A stretch of DNA of 64,000 bases from Acidobacteriota bacterium (GCA_020637335.1 JACJWC010000011.1:122871-186870), one strand, 5' to 3'. Shown: positions 7,801-16,319, numbered from the stretch's first letter. The notes: a model not told the origin generated them from the letters alone. A program made the numbers and translations.

Positions 7801-9075
7801 GTGGGAAAAAGAAAGAGACTTGTTGATTGGAAGAAAAAAGATGAGGATTCCTCACCAGGAAAAAAAATATTTTCTCACTTAACTGAAATATTAAATACGA
7901 AGGAGGGCAAATTAGAGGGATTTTGGCCTTATGAACCGGCAGTCATCATTGAGAACCATTTAGATTTTGGCGAATATACCCCTTTGTTTGAGCACAGTCG
8001 ATTAATTGAAGCTGCTTTAACAAAGGCTCGCGAAACAAACAATTTCAACGAAGTCGGTTTTATTAATGTTTTGAATCAAGTACTATCGGAAGTATTGAAA
8101 ACTCGAAGGCAAGGTTTTTTAATAGTTTCGCACCTGTCAATTCTTTTATCCAGCATTAAATCTGAATTGGTTTTAGACAACGTAACCATTCAGCAGTTCA
8201 GTCCCGTAGAAATTATTACAAAAATGAATGCAAGTAAAGAGCAATGGCCTTGCTTAAACAAATACTGCATTATTTACTCTAAAGTAACTGACTATAACTA
8301 CATTAGCGCATATTACAACGGAATTAATGACATTGAATTCATAAGAGGACTAATATGCCTCCTCGCAAATCCGTACTACCAAATAGGCGGGCAATTCCGA
8401 AGTCTAAATAAATTTTATTTAGGGCCCGTTCAAGAAATTTTAAGCCTTCCTTCCTATTCTAAGGCAGAAGGGAATGGTACAAGTATGTTTGACAACCAAA
8501 AAGCTGAGCCAATTAAAGAGGAGACAATAGAAACAACACAAAAATGGCTGGCATCTTTGCACAAACTACCACTGGACCACCAAAAAGCCTTGAAAAACTC
8601 ACTCGCACGGTTTGCACAAGCTCTTGACAATAAAGATCCAAAAATTGCCTTTATTCTTCTATGGGGAGCTCTTGAACAGATTGCGTTACCTGAAAACAAA
8701 AGGCATGATCACGGATTCATCTCCAAAAGAATTTCATTTTTTTATGAAGCGGGGGATTTTATCAAGGAACAAATTGAAGGTCTTATTAAATATAGAAATC
8801 ACTTAGTCCATTCTGGTAATTTGATGAGCGCAAACTCTTATTATCATCTGTATAAGCTTCAAGATTTCTATAAAAAATTCGTTCGCTTTTCATTGGCTTT
8901 AGGAAAACATTTTCGAACCTTTCAAGACTTTTTGAGATTTTGCGACACTAATGGAGACATTAATAAACTGAAGTGCATGAAAAAAGAAGCGATTCTAAAG
9001 CGAAACGCCGAAGAAAGGAAGATTCGCTTTATTGACAAGGTAATAAAACTCTCGACTCCGGAGGATGATCAGTAG
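7801..9075 (+). CDS. HEPN-like (ApeA-type?) protein, prophage cargo gene
   Basis: A 424-aa protein with no recognised catalytic domain in its first 270 residues. The C-terminal part (about 275-380) is alpha-helical and contains an R-x4-H motif, R332 to H337 (YRNHLVHSG). This is the hallmark of HEPN ribonuclease folds and is set in the helical context seen in ApeA-like HEPN proteins. Many such proteins are anti-phage abortive-infection factors. GTG is preferred as start because AGAGG lies 8 nt upstream; an in-frame ATG further upstream lacks support. Base composition is clearly more AT-rich than all neighbours, and Lys, Asn and Ile are frequent, which suggests separate acquisition. It lies between a phage head gene and terminase genes, a typical place for cargo genes. 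The HEPN call is from motif inspection only. Confidence 0.55.
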   Translation: MGKRKRLVDWKKKDEDSSPGKKIFSHLTEILNTKEGKLEGFWPYEPAVIIENHLDFGEYTPLFEHSRLIEAALTKARETNNFNEVGFINVLNQVLSEVLKTRRQGFLIVSHLSILLSSIKSELVLDNVTIQQFSPVEIITKMNASKEQWPCLNKYCIIYSKVTDYNYISAYYNGINDIEFIRGLICLLANPYYQIGGQFRSLNKFYLGPVQEILSLPSYSKAEGNGTSMFDNQKAEPIKEETIETTQKWLASLHKLPLDHQKALKNSLARFAQALDNKDPKIAFILLWGALEQIALPENKRHDHGFISKRISFFYEAGDFIKEQIEGLIKYRNHLVHSGNLMSANSYYHLYKLQDFYKKFVRFSLALGKHFRTFQDFLRFCDTNGDINKLKCMKKEAILKRNAEERKIRFIDKVIKLSTPEDDQ

Positions 9076-9211
9076 TCTCCAGGTCAATTACTATGAATTT
9101 CAGGGTATTATTGTTTAGGTGTGGTGATTGGTTCGATGATTAGGCATAGGTAAAGGCAGAGGTCGAAAACCCACTTTTGACCCCGAGAAAGCCAGTATCG
9201 TCATTGAGCTG

Positions 9212-9622
9212 TTGGAGAAGGGAAACTATTTAGAGGTTGCCTGTGCCGTTGCTGGTCTGCCTGAGCGAACGGTCTATTCCTGGATCAAAGCCGAGCGAGC
9301 CGCTAAAGATCCCCAAATCACCGAATTTGTGCAGGCTATAAAAAAAGCCCGGGCTGTCGCCGAAACCAAATGGCTGAATGTGGTTGAGAAAGCTGCCAAG
9401 GGTTATAAGGTAAAGCGCACAAAGACAAAGACTTACCAAAACGAGAATGGCCAGGAAGTCACTGAGTTAGAAGTCATTGAGGAAAAGCGGTTCGACTGGC
9501 AAGCTGCCATGACCGTGATGGAGCGGGCCTATCCCGGACGGTGGGGCCGGAAGCCTCAAACAGAAAATCCGAACGAGGATGAGATTACTTCGGAAGAACT
9601 GCCAAAGGATTTCCTCCGATGA
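9212..9622 (+). CDS. Phage terminase small subunit-like protein, 5' end damaged
   Basis: The 136-aa frame from TTG contains a helix-turn-helix DNA-binding region (VACAVAGLPERTVYSWIKAE) and a RWGRKP-type tail. This is the layout of small terminases that recognise packaging sites. Protein-like sequence (KGRGRKPTFDPEKASIV) continues in frame upstream of the TTG back to about 9143, where no normal start codon exists. An ATG at 9136 is one base out of frame with it. One extra base near 9140 would explain this, so the gene was probably longer and is now broken at its start. Its stop overlaps the ATG of the large subunit (ATGA), as expected for a terS-terL pair. Confidence 0.7.
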   Translation: MEKGNYLEVACAVAGLPERTVYSWIKAERAAKDPQITEFVQAIKKARAVAETKWLNVVEKAAKGYKVKRTKTKTYQNENGQEVTELEVIEEKRFDWQAAMTVMERAYPGRWGRKPQTENPNEDEITSEELPKDFLR

Positions 9623-9915
9623 GTCCGTTTTGGCGCATGGAAGATCCCATTCTTCAGGATGGAAAAGTCGTTTGGCCTGGCATGTGGAAACACCAAAGAG
9701 ATTGGTAGAACCTCACAATTTTTTTAAGGCGCTTGTCACTGGCTATGGTGGCGGTAAGACGAACGTCGGGGGAAAGCGCTGTATTTCAGGGGCAATCATA
9801 AATGCTCCGATCCCCAGTTTGGCTGTGGCGCCTACCTATGACATGGCCCGACTGACTATAGTGGAAACGCTGCTAGAGCTACTTGACGCCAGGAAAATCC
9901 CGCACAAGTACAACG
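9619..9915 (+). pseudogene. Terminase large subunit, 5' fragment (frameshifted, IS66-interrupted)
   Basis: Translation from the ATG overlapping terS gives MSPFWRMEDP, continues to KHQRDW, then meets TAG at 9706. In the -1 frame the protein resumes as EPHNFFKALVTGYGGGKT, the Walker A-like P-loop of phage large terminases. One missing base after the Trp codon (TGG-NTA-GAA) would restore the reading KHQRDWLEPHNFF. The fragment ends where IS66 inserted, in codons for HKYN. This is the N-terminal ATPase portion of the DNA-packaging motor; with a frameshift and an insertion it is not functional. Confidence 0.85.
9908..9915. repeat. IS66 target-site duplication, left copy
   Basis: GTACAACG directly abuts the left end of the IS element and is repeated exactly at 12371-12378. 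Eight bases is the duplication length known for the IS66 family. Confidence 0.95.
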
Positions 9916-9989
9916 GTAAGCGATCAATTTGGTGCATCTGTGCGGGGGTGAATGGGGGGTGTTAATTTGGCTGCCTGAGGAGGTGGCCG

Positions 9990-10340
9990 ATGAAGTTGGT
10001 GTTTAAGGAGCGGCCGAAATCTGCGAAGGCTTGGGCTGTGGACGTTGAAGCGTGGATGAAGAGTGGGCTGAGCAAGGCTGCGTTTTGTCGCGAACACGGG
10101 TTGGACTATGCGCGCTTTTTTTATTGGGCTTCGAGACACGCTGAGAATCGCATATCCAAACTCGTACCTGTGTCTGTGGTCGAGTTTGACAAGGAAAATG
10201 GCTCTACAGAGACTTCGAGATCTGCTTCGACTGCTGGCCTGACCATTCGAATGGGTAGTTTTGTTTTGGAAGTTGCATCTGAGTCGGTAGATGAGCAGCG
10301 TCTGGTGTCGGTGCTGCGTGCGATGAAGGCGGTGGGCTGA
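9990..10340 (+). CDS. tnpA: IS66 family accessory protein TnpA
   Basis: A 116-aa protein with the N-terminal helix-turn-helix of IS66 Orf1 (AWMKSGLSKAAFCREHGL followed by a YARFFYW segment). IS66 elements need this small protein along with TnpB and TnpC for full transposition; it probably binds DNA. It is preceded by GGAGG and its stop codon overlaps the tnpB ATG (TGATG), so the two are translationally coupled. Length is normal for the family and no damage is seen. Confidence 0.9.
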   Translation: MKLVFKERPKSAKAWAVDVEAWMKSGLSKAAFCREHGLDYARFFYWASRHAENRISKLVPVSVVEFDKENGSTETSRSASTAGLTIRMGSFVLEVASESVDEQRLVSVLRAMKAVG

Positions 10341-10681
10341 TGCTGCCGCAATCCGGAAAGGTGTATTTGGCGCTGGGCAACACCGATATGCGCAAGTCGA
10401 TCAATGGTTTGGCGATATTAGTGGAAGGATTCCTGGGCAAAGATCTTTTTGGCGGGGATTTTTTTGTGTTTTGTAATCGGCCACGCAACCGGATCAAGAT
10501 TCTTTATTGGGACCAGAACGGATTCTGTTTATGGTTGAAACGACTGGAGGAGCATCGATTCCGCTGGCCAGAGACGGAAGCAGAGGTGCTCGAAATCGAT
10601 CAACGTGCGCTTGCGTGGTTATTGGCGGGACTGGATGTGTCGCAAGCCCACGAGAAGTTGCATTACCGTCAGGTAACATGA
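10340..10681 (+). CDS. tnpB: IS66 family accessory protein TnpB (Orf2)
   Basis: A 113-aa protein with the very conserved IS66 Orf2 pattern: NTDMRKSINGLAILVE near the start, FVFCNRPRNRIKILYWDQNGF in the middle and WPETEAE near the end. It is required for IS66 transposition; its biochemical role is unsettled. It follows tnpA with stop-start overlap. Full length, no frameshift. Confidence 0.95.
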   Translation: MLPQSGKVYLALGNTDMRKSINGLAILVEGFLGKDLFGGDFFVFCNRPRNRIKILYWDQNGFCLWLKRLEEHRFRWPETEAEVLEIDQRALAWLLAGLDVSQAHEKLHYRQVT

Positions 10682-10761
10682 AAAGAGGGCGAAAAAGACT
10701 AAAAAGAGAGCAAAAATCGAGCCAAAATATCACATAAATTATTTATTATCAGATACTTAAA

Positions 10762-10777
10762 TGTTCCATGTAGAACA
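10762..10777. promoter_or_regulatory. parS-like palindrome upstream of tnpC
   Basis: The 16-mer TGTTCCATGTAGAACA matches the chromosomal parS form TGTTCCACGTGGAACA at 14 of 16 positions. It lies inside a longer inverted repeat with arms AAATGTTC and GAACATTT (10759-10780). It is in the IS66 intergenic region just upstream of the tnpC promoter. It could bind the host ParB or be an unrelated operator. Confidence 0.4.
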
Positions 10778-10787
10778 TTTACCATGC

Positions 10788-10793
10788 TATAAT
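10788..10793 (+). promoter_or_regulatory. TATAAT -10 box of tnpC
   Basis: A perfect TATAAT with extended -10 context (ATGC before it) stands 6 nt upstream of the ATG at 10800. A transcript from it would be leaderless or nearly so. No convincing -35 box is present; the parS-like palindrome occupies the region about 10-25 bp upstream. Confidence 0.5.
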
Positions 10794-10799
10794 CCCGGC

Positions 10800-12359
10800 A
10801 TGGTCGATGTCGTTTCTAGACTCATTTCCACCCAAGCTGAACTGGAAAAATCCCAGAAAAAAGTCAGCTATTTGGAGGATGAAAACAAGTTGTTGCGCGA
10901 GAAGATTCGCTTGATGAACGCGCGTCAATTCTCGCCTTCTTCGGAAGCGGCCAGCCAGTTATTGCTGTTTGATGCCGAGCCTGTTGCGCCCAGTCCAGAA
11001 GCGGATGAAACCGAGCATATCTCGTATAACCGCAAGAAACCGGGTCGCAAAGGTGTTAGCCCAGACCTGGAAACCGAAGAGGTCGTGCTGGACATCCCGG
11101 AAGCGGAAAAACACTGCGGATGCGGGGCGGAAAAGGTTCGCATCGGTCGGGAAGAGACCAAGAAAACCGAGTATGTTCCGGCCAAAATCAAGGCCATCTG
11201 CTATATCCGCTACAAATACGCGTGCAAGGCCTGCCAGGGCATAAACGGTGAAGGGCCAACGGTTTCCATCGCGCCGCTACCGCCGTCGTTGATCGACAAT
11301 TCGCCGGTCACGCCGTCCTTGATGACCCACATCCTGACCGCTAAAATCGCGGATTCCCTGCCGTTTTACCGCCTGGAAAAACAGTATGAACGCCTGGGAT
11401 TTGCCCTGAACCGCAACACGATGGCCAGTTGGACGATCACTTTGGCCGAAAAATGCGAGGAAATTCTCCAAATCCTGACCGAAATGGCCAAAAAACGGGC
11501 GGGCATCAACCTGGATGAGACATCGATCCAGGTCATGAACGAAGAAAACAGGAAAAACACGACCAAATCCTACATGTGGTTGTTGCGAGCCGGTCCACCG
11601 CTCAAGCCAGACCCGTTAAAATCAGAACGTGAGCCCGAAATCGTCTTGTATTGGTACCAGCCAACCCGCAGTGCGAAGGTGGCCCAAGACTTGGTGGCGA
11701 ATTTCCAAGGCCATGTGCAGACGGACGAATACAAGGGTTATCACTTCCTGCACGGCAAGGATGCGGCCGAGCAAGGCTGGGTTCATGTCTACTGCCTGGC
11801 CCATGTGCGCCGCAAGTTCGTGGAGGCAGCCAAGGCCAGTCATGGCCAGAAACGCTCCAAAACGTTGGACAACGCCCACGAAATCGTCAAGGACATTAAG
11901 GCCATCTACCAAGCAGAAAGCCAGGTACTGGACGAGGTCCTCACCGCAGAAGACCTGCTGGCCAAGCGAAGCCAGAAGGTCGTGCCGTTGCTCGAGGACT
12001 TGAAAACCAAGCTCCTGAATCTTAAGGACTTGATCCCACCCAAAACATCACTGGGCCAGGCGATCGCCTACGCGCTTGACACCTTGCCGTACGTCCAAAA
12101 TTACGCAAGCAGCCCTTACATGACCCTGGACAATAACCCAATCGAGAACAAAATCCGCCCTTTTGCACTTGGACGCAAAAACTGGCTTTTTGCCAACACC
12201 CCAGCCGGTGCCCACGCCCTGGCCACCTGGTTCTCCCTCGTCGAAACCGCAAAAGCCAACACCTGGAAACCCGACCGCTACCTCAACCACTTACTCACCG
12301 GCCTCCAAAACAGCACCCCGGCCGAAGCACTTCTCCCAACCAACCCCCCTGCAGATTAA
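10800..12359 (+). CDS. tnpC: IS66 family transposase TnpC
   Basis: A 519-aa DDE transposase that cuts and joins the IS ends. It starts with a leucine-zipper-like coiled coil (TQAELEKSQKKVSYLEDENK, the IS66 TnpC N-terminal motif). A Cys-rich zinc-finger region follows (CGCGAE, then YACKACQG). The catalytic core has the first Asp in INLDETSIQV, the second in HVQTDEYKGY and the Glu in LDNNPIENKIRPFALGRKNW, the hallmark IS66 C-terminal motif. Start choice: the ATG at 10800 follows a perfect -10 box. An in-frame ATG at 10761 would add 13 codons read from the parS-like palindrome (MFHVEHL); that reading is probably incidental. The gene looks intact. Confidence 0.95.
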   Translation: MVDVVSRLISTQAELEKSQKKVSYLEDENKLLREKIRLMNARQFSPSSEAASQLLLFDAEPVAPSPEADETEHISYNRKKPGRKGVSPDLETEEVVLDIPEAEKHCGCGAEKVRIGREETKKTEYVPAKIKAICYIRYKYACKACQGINGEGPTVSIAPLPPSLIDNSPVTPSLMTHILTAKIADSLPFYRLEKQYERLGFALNRNTMASWTITLAEKCEEILQILTEMAKKRAGINLDETSIQVMNEENRKNTTKSYMWLLRAGPPLKPDPLKSEREPEIVLYWYQPTRSAKVAQDLVANFQGHVQTDEYKGYHFLHGKDAAEQGWVHVYCLAHVRRKFVEAAKASHGQKRSKTLDNAHEIVKDIKAIYQAESQVLDEVLTAEDLLAKRSQKVVPLLEDLKTKLLNLKDLIPPKTSLGQAIAYALDTLPYVQNYASSPYMTLDNNPIENKIRPFALGRKNWLFANTPAGAHALATWFSLVETAKANTWKPDRYLNHLLTGLQNSTPAEALLPTNPPAD

Positions 12360-12370
12360 CGACCGCTTAC

Positions 12371-12378
12371 GTACAACG
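12371..12378. repeat. IS66 target-site duplication, right copy
   Basis: GTACAACG directly after the right IS end, identical to 9908-9915. Confidence 0.95.
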
Positions 12379-12935
12379 AAAACAAAAAGGAATTCCATCT
12401 CAGGTATCGGGACCGACATGGAAGAATCATCGTTCGCAGCGGAGACAAGCCAAGAGGGCTCAAGGGATCTAACATCGGCCAAGCCTGGATTGATGAGCCT
12501 TTCCTTCAGGTTAAGCAGGTTTTATTTGAGGTAGTAGCTCGGGTTCGCCATCCATACGCCATTTTGAAAGAAATTCTTCTCACAGGCACCCCGGAGAATC
12601 TGAACTGGTCATATGACATCATGGAAGGAGATGATCGCCCCAAGTACGATTTGGGTCTCATCAAAGCAGCCACCTTCGCAAACTTGGCAACCGGCCCCGA
12701 GTATTGGCAGACCCTCCAGAGCACATATACCGACAAGATGCTGCAGGCCTATGGAATGGGCGAGTTTATCCCCATGAATGAGGGCCAGGTCTATTACGCG
12801 TTCGCTTACGACTCGCGCAACCCCAAATGCCAGGTCCGAGAAATCGATGAGCCAGAGGGTGTCCAGTTATTCGTCGGCATGGACTTCAACGTGGATCCTA
12901 TGGCAGCGGCCATAAGAAGCTCCGCCAATACCTGA
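12371..12935 (+). pseudogene. Terminase large subunit, 3' fragment
   Basis: Reading straight on from the left fragment through one duplication copy gives HKYNENKKEFHLRY, so the IS split a codon-continuous gene. The fragment holds the Walker B-like segment SNIGQAWIDEP, the coupling motif LTGTPENLNWSYDI and the first acidic motif of the RNase H-like nuclease, GMDFNVDPM. The frame ends soon after at ANT and stop, well short of a full nuclease domain. Another frame (12902-13012) stays open past this point but I cannot assign it. The 3' part of the gene was therefore lost by deletion or frameshift. Confidence 0.85.
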
Positions 12936-13129
12936 CCCAATACCCACACGAAAACCGGAACAAAGACAAGATCATTCACTTGATAACTAATCAAGGCTGT
13001 GTACCGGTTTGAGCAGCAAAAAAAGAGTGTGGTGGAATTCACAAAAGGGCAATCCTTACACATCAAGGTCATGAATTCATTAACAATCCCGTTTGCGCTT
13101 TTCGCGCGCATCACCATTGAGGAGAATTT
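12936..13129. other. Intergenic debris at right edge of prophage remnant
   Basis: No complete gene is seen. A frame open from 12902 to 13012 encodes a short hydrophilic segment (HKKLRQYLTQYPHENRNK) that may be a remnant of another phage gene. The last bases before 13130 hold a clear ribosome site (GAGGAG) for the next gene. No copy of the tRNA-Arg end was found here, so no attachment site is evident. Confidence 0.4.
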
Positions 13130-16100
13130 ATGACTTGGATCCGTTGCCTCTTCGGTTTCAGTCTCGTGCTAAACCAACTTGTTTTGGCCCAAACCGAAGT
13201 CTTTTTTACCAAACCTGTCGACCTGCGCTACGCCTGGTTGAATAACGATGCCCAGGGTGAGGCCAATTTTCCGGCCCTGATCCTGAGCCAGATTAATGGC
13301 GCCACCCAGACGCTGGATGTGGCCACCATGAGCTTTTCCACCCAGGACGCCATTGCCGATGCCCTGGTCAATCGCGCCGCTGCGGGGGTAGACGTGCGCC
13401 TCTTGGTCAATCGCGGGCATCGCCTGCAAGACGGTACCCTGCGCGCTTTGCGCGGCAATATCGCCATTGCGGATAACAACCTGCCCGCCCTAATCACCCG
13501 CATCAACTTTAAGCAACCGGGCGGTACCACCCCACCGGGCGGGTGGTTGGACGATACCGGTTCAACCTTTGGCCCCAAAGCTGGTGGATTTAGCTACGGC
13601 TGGGACAGCAATGTAGCGGCCAGTATGCGCGCACCTAACGCCGGGGAGGCCGCACTTTACCCCAGTTCCCTGCTCGGTCACTGTTTTGCCCGCCCCAACA
13701 ATGGCTTTAACACCTGGGAAATCGCCTTGCCGAATGGGGCTTATTACGTCCACTTGGTCGTGGGTGAAGCCTCATTTAACTCCAAAAACTATATCCAGGT
13801 CGAAGGCCAAAATGTGTTTAAGTTTGGCGCGACCTTTGGTCAGTACCACAACTGCGGGTCGGGCGAATTTAAAGGCTGCCTGGTCGAAGGTGATGCCGAG
13901 GACGGGGTTGCCAACAGCAAGCTGGTTACGGTGAGCGATGGCCGTCTCTCCATCCGGGTCGGGGAACCGGGCCAGGTCAGTTACTCCAGTATCTGTTACG
14001 TGGAGATTTACCGCGGCGATGCCGGTCAACCCTTGGGCAACAACTTTTCCAATGCCGACCGTGTCCAACGCTACGGCCTGCACCACAGCAAGTACCTGGT
14101 CAGCGATAGTGCCACTGCCAATCGAACCCTGTGGATGTCCTCCGGCAATTTATCGAGCTCAATCAACCCGGGCGGTCGTTCTGAGGACGCAGTTCGAACC
14201 GACAACTCGGGGCTGGTCAATGCCTTCCAACAGCAGTTCAACCAGAATTGGGGCAGTGCCAATCCAGATCCCAACCCGGCCATGAGCCATTTCTCTCGCT
14301 TCAAAAACACACCGAGCACCACCATTATGGTTTCCAACCCCCTGTTGGGCGCCAGTTACGCCTGGCAAGCCGTTTTTTCACCCAGTGTCGGTGGTTTTGA
14401 TATCAGCAGTGAATTGGCCAGCACGATCAATGGCACGGAACAGGATTGGCTGATGTTGATGGAACAATTCAACAACAGCGGTCCCGCCTACGGCATGAAC
14501 AGTTCCGGCTACCTGATGAACGTCAGTCTGATCAACCAATTGAGTTTGGGTCGCAGCCTGTATGGCGTATTCGGCAATTTGCTGGATCTGACCATCGATA
14601 CGGTTTACGACGCCTACCCCAACGCGCACGTTGTGCTTTTGGATGAAATGCACCACAAGGTGTTCCTGCGCGACACGCTTTACGACACCCGATTCCGCCA
14701 AACCGGCATGGTCGGCATGGGCTCGATGAACTGGTCGCAATCCGGTATGTTGCGCAATGATGAAGCCAGCTTTTGGATTTCGGACCCGGCGATTGCCAAT
14801 CAATACCTGCAACGCGCCATGAACGAAATGGCGACACAGGGAATTGAACCCGATCCTCGGGTGGACGTTGTGCTTGTGTTGGACCGCAGCTTGTCGATGA
14901 CAGCCCTGTGCGCCGATGGCAGTACCACGCTTCTAGAGGCTTCCAAAATGGGTGCCTCCATCTTTCTGGATTTGCTGGATGAAGACGCAGGTCACCGGGT
15001 CAGCCTGGTTCGTTTTGGCACCACCGTTGAACCGTTTGCCCCACCTATCCACCTGGATCCCTTTGATGCTACACACCACGCCGGACTGACGACCGGAATC
15101 ACCAACACCGTTGCCACAGCCCCGATAGGCAATGCGACCTGCTATGGCGCCGCCTTGGATGAATGCCGCATCCAACTGGATGACAGCGACAAACGTCCAC
15201 GCCAAATCATCCACTTCTTTACCGATGGCAAACAAAACATGGTACCTTGGGCCGAGGACATCCTGCCCATGCTAATCAGCGATGGCGTCGAAATCCACAG
15301 CACCGCCTTTTCTGCTTTTGACATTTTTGGCGGTGCCGTTACCCCGATCCTGGAAACGATGGCCAGCCAAACGGGCGGTAGTTTTGCCCAAGTGGATGCC
15401 TTGCCATTGGACCTGCGCAAACGCTTCTTGGAAGTGGCAAGCGTGGCCATGGGTCTGGACGCGCTCCTGGATCCCAGTTATTGGGTATCGCCCCAAAATC
15501 CGGCCAAAGAGACCTTTGCCGTAGATCCAACCGCCCAAACCTTAGCTGTGGTAACTGCCTGGGCCAAACCGGATCTGGAGCAGGCGCGCGCCCAACTCAG
15601 CACGCCGGACGGCAAGACTGTCGACGAGACTTGGCCCGGCGTGCAAGTTTTGCGACGCGAGGGCCACGAAATGTGGAAACTGGATTTGCACAAGCTCCAA
15701 TCCTGGGGCATGAGAACGGAAGGATTGTGGACCGTGGTCATGGCAGCAGGCCCCAAGTTCCGCGGTCGTGAATCCATGCAAGTCGAGTTGATGGTTTACG
15801 CCGATACGGAACTGGACTTGCGTAGCGAAGTGGCCAACAACCCCAAGTACCCGGACCGCATCACACTCTTGGCACGCATGCTTTTCAAAGGTCAACCGGT
15901 CAACCAAACCCGGGTACGCGCTACTTGGCGATTCCCGCAGATCGACCCCAAAATACCGGCCCAGACTAAGCAGATTTACCTGTATGACGATGGAAAACAC
16001 GGCGATGGTCGGGCCAACGACGGCGTATTCGGACTCAACCTGACCATACGAGAACCGGGCAACCACCAGTTCCACGTGATCGCAGAAGGCCAACCCAAAG

Positions 16101-16162
16101 GCCTGGAAGATCTGCATCGGCGCGAAACCCACACCGCCTACCTATCCTCTATTAAACAATAA
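13130..16162 (+). CDS. Secreted phospholipase D-like / malectin-like / VWA multidomain protein
   Basis: A 1010-aa exported protein with signal peptide 1-20 (VLNQLVLA). A PLD-like fold begins at about residue 45 (TLDVATMSFS, VDVRLLVNRG) and is interrupted at about 125-298 by a beta-rich segment resembling malectin-type carbohydrate-binding domains (YGWDSNVA, YYVHLVVGEA, CYVEIYRGD). The first HKD motif follows (H319-x-K321-x4-D326, then SSGNLS) and the second is at H508-x-K510-x4-D515, with GSMNWS. Both PLD motifs are intact, so phosphodiesterase activity is plausible. A VWA domain starts at about 577 with MIDAS D585-x-S587-x-S589. A beta-sandwich tail with DGVFGLNL closes the protein. GAGGAG lies 5 nt before ATG. 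It stands alone between the phage remnant and a kinase gene. Substrate is unknown; a nuclease or lipase acting outside the cell are both possible. Confidence 0.85.
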   Translation: MTWIRCLFGFSLVLNQLVLAQTEVFFTKPVDLRYAWLNNDAQGEANFPALILSQINGATQTLDVATMSFSTQDAIADALVNRAAAGVDVRLLVNRGHRLQDGTLRALRGNIAIADNNLPALITRINFKQPGGTTPPGGWLDDTGSTFGPKAGGFSYGWDSNVAASMRAPNAGEAALYPSSLLGHCFARPNNGFNTWEIALPNGAYYVHLVVGEASFNSKNYIQVEGQNVFKFGATFGQYHNCGSGEFKGCLVEGDAEDGVANSKLVTVSDGRLSIRVGEPGQVSYSSICYVEIYRGDAGQPLGNNFSNADRVQRYGLHHSKYLVSDSATANRTLWMSSGNLSSSINPGGRSEDAVRTDNSGLVNAFQQQFNQNWGSANPDPNPAMSHFSRFKNTPSTTIMVSNPLLGASYAWQAVFSPSVGGFDISSELASTINGTEQDWLMLMEQFNNSGPAYGMNSSGYLMNVSLINQLSLGRSLYGVFGNLLDLTIDTVYDAYPNAHVVLLDEMHHKVFLRDTLYDTRFRQTGMVGMGSMNWSQSGMLRNDEASFWISDPAIANQYLQRAMNEMATQGIEPDPRVDVVLVLDRSLSMTALCADGSTTLLEASKMGASIFLDLLDEDAGHRVSLVRFGTTVEPFAPPIHLDPFDATHHAGLTTGITNTVATAPIGNATCYGAALDECRIQLDDSDKRPRQIIHFFTDGKQNMVPWAEDILPMLISDGVEIHSTAFSAFDIFGGAVTPILETMASQTGGSFAQVDALPLDLRKRFLEVASVAMGLDALLDPSYWVSPQNPAKETFAVDPTAQTLAVVTAWAKPDLEQARAQLSTPDGKTVDETWPGVQVLRREGHEMWKLDLHKLQSWGMRTEGLWTVVMAAGPKFRGRESMQVELMVYADTELDLRSEVANNPKYPDRITLLARMLFKGQPVNQTRVRATWRFPQIDPKIPAQTKQIYLYDDGKHGDGRANDGVFGLNLTIREPGNHQFHVIAEGQPKGLEDLHRRETHTAYLSSIKQ

Positions 16163-16174
16163 ACAAAATTTACC

Positions 16175-16223
16175 GGGAAATGCCTTTGCACTTAGGTTTG
16201 TAAAGGCATCCCTATTGTGTTTT
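16175..16223 (+). terminator. Rho-independent-like terminator after PLD-VWA gene
   Basis: ATGCCTTT (16180-16187) pairs with AAAGGCAT (16202-16209), extended by GGG/CCC across a 2-nt bulge. The loop is 14 nt and a T-rich run (TATTGTGTTTT) follows. It lies 13 nt after the stop codon. Confidence 0.7.
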
Positions 16224-16319
16224 GATTCAGAATTAGCAACAAACCGATGATTGAATTTTTTAGGGTGGCGCAGTGCGTTTTTGAAGGATCGCCCGTGCTA
16301 GCATGAACCTGAGGACGTT

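Larger units (their letters stand above)
9916..12370 (+). mobile_element. IS66-family insertion sequence, complete (2455 bp)
   Basis: The element starts GTAAGCGATC and ends with the complement of GTAAGCGGTC, the typical IS66 terminus. About 13 of the first 20 terminal bases match between ends. It carries the three standard genes tnpA, tnpB and tnpC in order on the plus strand and is flanked by perfect 8-bp duplications. It interrupts the large-terminase gene; removing the element plus one duplication copy joins the two halves in frame. Open genes, matching ends and an unmutated duplication suggest a fairly recent insertion. Confidence 0.97.

Noticed and set aside
9579..9965. Open 128-codon frame overlapping the small terminase and IS66 left end
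   Set aside because: Its second half is the frameshifted terminase large subunit and its end is IS66 sequence; it is not a gene of its own.
10761..10799. MFHVEHL N-terminal extension of the IS66 transposase
   Set aside because: It is translation of the parS-like palindrome and lies upstream of the -10 box, so it would not be in the transcript.
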